From positions 1 through 41,879 of the forward strand of contig JADZEK010000094.1 in NCBI GenBank assembly GCA_020850595.1: 41,879 bases of DNA, written 5' to 3'. Positions 39,410-41,879 of the stretch are shown here, piece after piece. Position numbers and translations under genes: made by a program. Source of the DNA: Anaerolineales bacterium (lineage in GTDB: Bacteria > Chloroflexota > Anaerolineae > Anaerolineales > UBA6663). The first letter of the stretch is position 1, and each line of letters starts with the position of its first letter. The notes below the pieces were generated by a model. The model was not told where the DNA came from and did no database searches. It saw nothing but the letters and a program-made list of their open reading frames with translations.

Positions 39410-41431
39410 TTATGCGGGACGGGGGCCGGGCGCGCACAAGCGGCGCGCCTCAGCCTGGACGCTGGGCGCGCCTACGACTACCAGCCGGTCGCCGGGCTGG
39501 AGCAGCGTGTCGCCGTTGGGCACGATCACGTCGCGGCCGCGGCGCAGGCTGGCGATGACCAGCCCGGCGGGCCACGCCACCGCCTTAACGGGCTTGCCCG
39601 CGCAGGCGGCGCCTGGCTCCACGCGCACTTCCTCCACTTGTGTGCCTGCCAGCGTGTGCAGCCGTACTTGCTGGCCGCGGTGGCGCACGGCGGCCTGCCG
39701 GCTGAGGGCCGTGTCGTAGGCGCGGATGAGGTCGTGGCGGGTGAGCACGCCCAGCAGCCGGCGCGGATCGGCGCGGTCTACCACGGGCAGGCGGCCTACA
39801 TCGCGAGTGCCGAGGCGGCGCATGGCCGCGCCGAGGGTTTCATCGGGGTAGATGGTGAGCACCGCGCGCGTGCAGACCTCGCCAACGATGCGGGCGGCCT
39901 GTTCTTCGGGCGGCAGGCCGTCAATGTCTTGTAAGGTCAGCACGCCCGCCAGTTCGCCGGCGGCGTTGGTGACCGGCAGGCCATGCACGCGGGCGGCACT
40001 GAAGGCGGCCAGCGCGTCGGCCAGCGGGGCGCTCTCGGGCAGCGTGGGGCCGCCGGTCTGCATGACCGCGCTGACGTTCAGGCCTTGCAGCACTTCCACA
40101 TCGCGGCCGCGCTCGAGGCGGAGGCCCTTGCGCGCCAGCCCGAGGGTGTAGACCGAGTCGCGCTGGAGGCGCTGCGACACGAACAGGCTAATGATGACGG
40201 CGAACATGAGCGGCAGGATGATGTGATAATCCTGCGTCATCTCGAACAGCAGCAGCATGGCCGTCAGCGGCGCATGGACGGCGCCGGCCAGCACGGCCGC
40301 CATGCCGACCAGGGCGAAGGCCCCCGGCGCGATGCCCAGGCCGGGAAAGAGCCGCCCGGCCGCCGCGCCAAAGGCCGCGCCGAGCGCCGCGCCGAGGAAG
40401 AGCGAGGGCGCGAACACGCCGCCGGGAAAGCCACCGCCAATGCTGACGGGCGTGAGCACCAACTTGCCGAGCAGCAACGCTAGCAGCAGCAGCAGGGGCA
40501 GCGCCGCACCGCCGAGCAACCCTTCGATGGTGACGTAGCCTACGCCGAGCACCTGAGGCAGCGCCAGGCCCACCAGGCCGACGATCAGCCCGGCCAGTAC
40601 CGGCTTGGCCCAACCAGGCAGGCAGTGCAGCCGGTGAAAGACGTCTTGGGCGAGGTAGAGGCCGCGCACGTAGAGCGCGGCCAGCGGCCCGGCCAGCAGG
40701 CCCAGGCCGAGGTAGAGCGGCAGTTCCCAGACCGAGCCGAAGGTGTAGGCCGGGACGCGGAAGGCCGGCTGCGGCCCGCTGAGGGCCTGTGTGACCACAG
40801 CCGAGATCACGGCGGCCAGCACGACCACGCTGAAGGCGCCGCCGCTCAGTTCGCCCAGCACGATCTCCAGCGCGAAGAACACGCCGGCGATGGGCGCGTT
40901 GAAGGCGGCGGCCAGGCCGGCCGCCGCGCCGCCCGCCACCAGGGCGCGCACGCGCTCATCGCTCAGCCGCAGGCCCTGGCCGAGCGCCGAGCCGAGGTTG
41001 GCGCCGATCTGCACGGAGGGGTCTTCCGGGCCGACCGACGCGCCCACGCCGAGCGACACGGCCGCGGCGACGGCCTTGGCCGGCACGCGCCAAAAGCGCA
41101 GGCGGCCGCCGGCCAGGGCAACGGCTTCCATGATGCCGGCGACGCCGTGATGGCGCTCCTGGCCCACCCACCAATGGACGATCAGCCCGGCCAGCAGGCC
41201 GCCCAGGGCGGGCAGGAGGGCCAGCGACCAGCCGCCCAAGAACGCCAGGCGCGGCCCGAGCCAGTCGTAGGCGGCCCAATGCACGCCGCCGATGAGGGCC
41301 TTGAAGGCCCACACGCCCAGCGCGCTGAGCACACCCAGCGCCAGCGCCGCGCCGCCCAGGACCAGCGTTTCGGAGGGCTGCAGGCGGTCGAGCCAGGGCG
41401 CGAGGGAGGCGCGCGTCCACTTACGATTCAA
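39410..41431 (-). CDS. ClC-family chloride channel/transporter with CBS pair and TrkA-C domain
   Basis: 673 aa. The ClC membrane core (about 20-425) has GASVGPEDPSVQIG with the gating Glu at 136 and GGGFPGGVFAPSLFLG. The position of the intracellular proton Glu (Glu203 of E. coli ClC) reads Ile (FFALEIVLGE), as in channel-type ClCs, which suggests passive anion flow rather than H+/Cl- exchange. Two CBS motifs follow (about 445-565, with VMQTGGPTL and RLPVVDRADPRRLLGVLTRHDLI), then a TrkA-C-like domain (about 590-665, GDTLLQPGDRLVVVG), both likely nucleotide-binding regulatory modules. The start is TTG at 41431, supported by AAGGAG at the right distance. Confidence 0.9.
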   Translation of the reverse strand: MNRKWTRASLAPWLDRLQPSETLVLGGAALALGVLSALGVWAFKALIGGVHWAAYDWLGPRLAFLGGWSLALLPALGGLLAGLIVHWWVGQERHHGVAGIMEAVALAGGRLRFWRVPAKAVAAAVSLGVGASVGPEDPSVQIGANLGSALGQGLRLSDERVRALVAGGAAAGLAAAFNAPIAGVFFALEIVLGELSGGAFSVVVLAAVISAVVTQALSGPQPAFRVPAYTFGSVWELPLYLGLGLLAGPLAALYVRGLYLAQDVFHRLHCLPGWAKPVLAGLIVGLVGLALPQVLGVGYVTIEGLLGGAALPLLLLLALLLGKLVLTPVSIGGGFPGGVFAPSLFLGAALGAAFGAAAGRLFPGLGIAPGAFALVGMAAVLAGAVHAPLTAMLLLFEMTQDYHIILPLMFAVIISLFVSQRLQRDSVYTLGLARKGLRLERGRDVEVLQGLNVSAVMQTGGPTLPESAPLADALAAFSAARVHGLPVTNAAGELAGVLTLQDIDGLPPEEQAARIVGEVCTRAVLTIYPDETLGAAMRRLGTRDVGRLPVVDRADPRRLLGVLTRHDLIRAYDTALSRQAAVRHRGQQVRLHTLAGTQVEEVRVEPGAACAGKPVKAVAWPAGLVIASLRRGRDVIVPNGDTLLQPGDRLVVVGAPSVQAEARRLCAPGPRPA

Positions 41432-41437
41432 CAGCTA

Positions 41438-41443
41438 CTCCTT
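41438..41443 (-). promoter_or_regulatory. Ribosome-binding site fixing the TTG start of the ClC gene
   Basis: AAGGAG on the minus strand lies 6 bases before TTG (41431-41429). No ATG or GTG start is found at this distance, so TTG is the best start. Confidence 0.7.
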
Positions 41444-41495
41444 AACTCGAAGACGGGGCGCACCTCAGCCCCGCCTCCCAAGCACCTATGAGCGG

Positions 41496-41524
41496 AATGT
41501 ACCAGGAGACGGCTGGAGTGACAA
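41496..41524 (-). promoter_or_regulatory. Promoter of the ClC gene
   Basis: Minus strand: TTGTCA (41524-41519), 17-base spacer, TACATT (41501-41496), about 65 bases before the TTG start. Confidence 0.5.
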
Positions 41525-41583
41525 CCCCGCTTAGGCTCGGGACAATTGCAGCTTAATTCCGTTCACTGAGAGAGTGCCGAAAG

Positions 41584-41786
41584 TGGCTCAGAAATTGGCC
41601 GCCAGCGATCATTACCCGAGACGCTGCGCGTCACCGGCCCCAAGGTTACGCCAGGATGACCGACCTGAGGCCGGGTTGCTCAGAAACTAAACATGTGACA
41701 CTGAGAAATGGCCGGGACGCTGCGCGTCACCGGCCACAAGGGAAGGTGAGGCCCACCGACCTGAGGCCGGGTTGCTCAGAAACTAA
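41584..41786. repeat. Imperfect tandem repeat of about 96 bp in the gene-free right end
   Basis: The right end (41432-41879) has no gene beyond the ClC promoter region. Two copies of a module are visible: GACGCTGCGCGTCACCGGCC at 41620-41639 and 41716-41735, and a 32-base block from ACCGACCTGAGG to CAGAAACTAA at 41659-41690 and 41755-41786. Each copy is preceded by a CTCAGAAATTGGCC or CTGAGAAATGGCC variant. The middle of the unit differs between copies. Confidence 0.85.
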
Positions 41787-41799
41787 GCCCGGTACGATC

Positions 41800-41879
41800 A
41801 AAGGGTCAGCCTGATCCTGGGTTGAGATTCCTCACCCCCCACAATGCCGAAGGATGGCCGGCAACCGGAGGGGGGCTTC
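41800..41879. repeat. 80-bp terminal direct repeat, right copy
   Basis: Identical to bases 1-80, in the same orientation. If the molecule is circular its unique length would be 41,799 bases. If not, this is a dispersed repeat that ended the assembly. Confidence 0.95.

Noticed and set aside
1..41879. A complete plasmid, phage or integrative element
   Set aside because: Despite the identical ends, no replication, partition, transfer, integrase, capsid or terminase gene is seen, and the content is ordinary chromosomal metabolism.

Overview
This window is strongly GC-rich, densely coded bacterial DNA whose genes mostly favour G/C third positions. I infer a Chloroflexota-type bacterium, but no rRNA or other decisive marker is present. 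The hints are a secreted esterase ending in a YLPL-R tail, several enolase-superfamily and phytanoyl-dioxygenase paralogues, an orphan NarL-type kinase, and MoxR/DUF58/VWA genes. No tRNA, rRNA, CRISPR array, transposase, integrase, phage, replication or partition gene was seen.

Left part (1-7600): repeat-rich non-coding DNA, an orphan sensor histidine kinase, a DUF4432 sugar-epimerase-like protein, dihydroxy-acid dehydratase (ilvD) and a DEAD-box RNA helicase.

Central cluster (7663-19272), the most interesting part: two divergent operons share a 146-base control region. To the left run an enolase-superfamily acid-sugar dehydratase, a PhyH dioxygenase and an MFS transporter. To the right run a GntR/FCD regulator, 2-oxoacid dehydrogenase E1-alpha, E1-beta and E2, a D-2-hydroxyacid dehydrogenase, an SDR whose catalytic Lys is Met, an HpcH/HpaI aldolase and a second D-2-hydroxyacid dehydrogenase. 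A 19-bp-stem terminator closes the right operon. A near-perfect 22-bp palindrome lies between two facing promoters, so one GntR-type repressor could silence both arms. I infer import, dehydration to a 2-keto-3-deoxy acid, aldol cleavage to pyruvate plus an aldehyde, redox steps on 2-hydroxyacids and conversion of the 2-oxoacid to acyl-CoA. The substrate is unknown.

Middle right (19359-29065): a uronate-dehydrogenase-like enzyme, a secreted SGNH/sialate-esterase-like protein, a VapBC-type toxin-antitoxin pair with a direct-repeat operator, a second enolase-superfamily enzyme, an operon of membrane-anchored S1C protease, MoxR ATPase, DUF58 protein and two VWA membrane proteins, and a small lipoprotein.

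Right part (29196-41431), all on the minus strand: a SnoaL-GNAT fusion, a third enolase-superfamily enzyme, a 45-bp tandem repeat, a second PhyH dioxygenase, a compositionally foreign Mrr-type restriction endonuclease, a LarA-type racemase, a heterodimeric ABC exporter and a ClC channel fused to CBS and TrkA-C domains. The last 80 bases (41800-41879) are identical to the first 80. The sequence is therefore either circular or bounded by a dispersed repeat. The second seems likelier because no replication genes are present.
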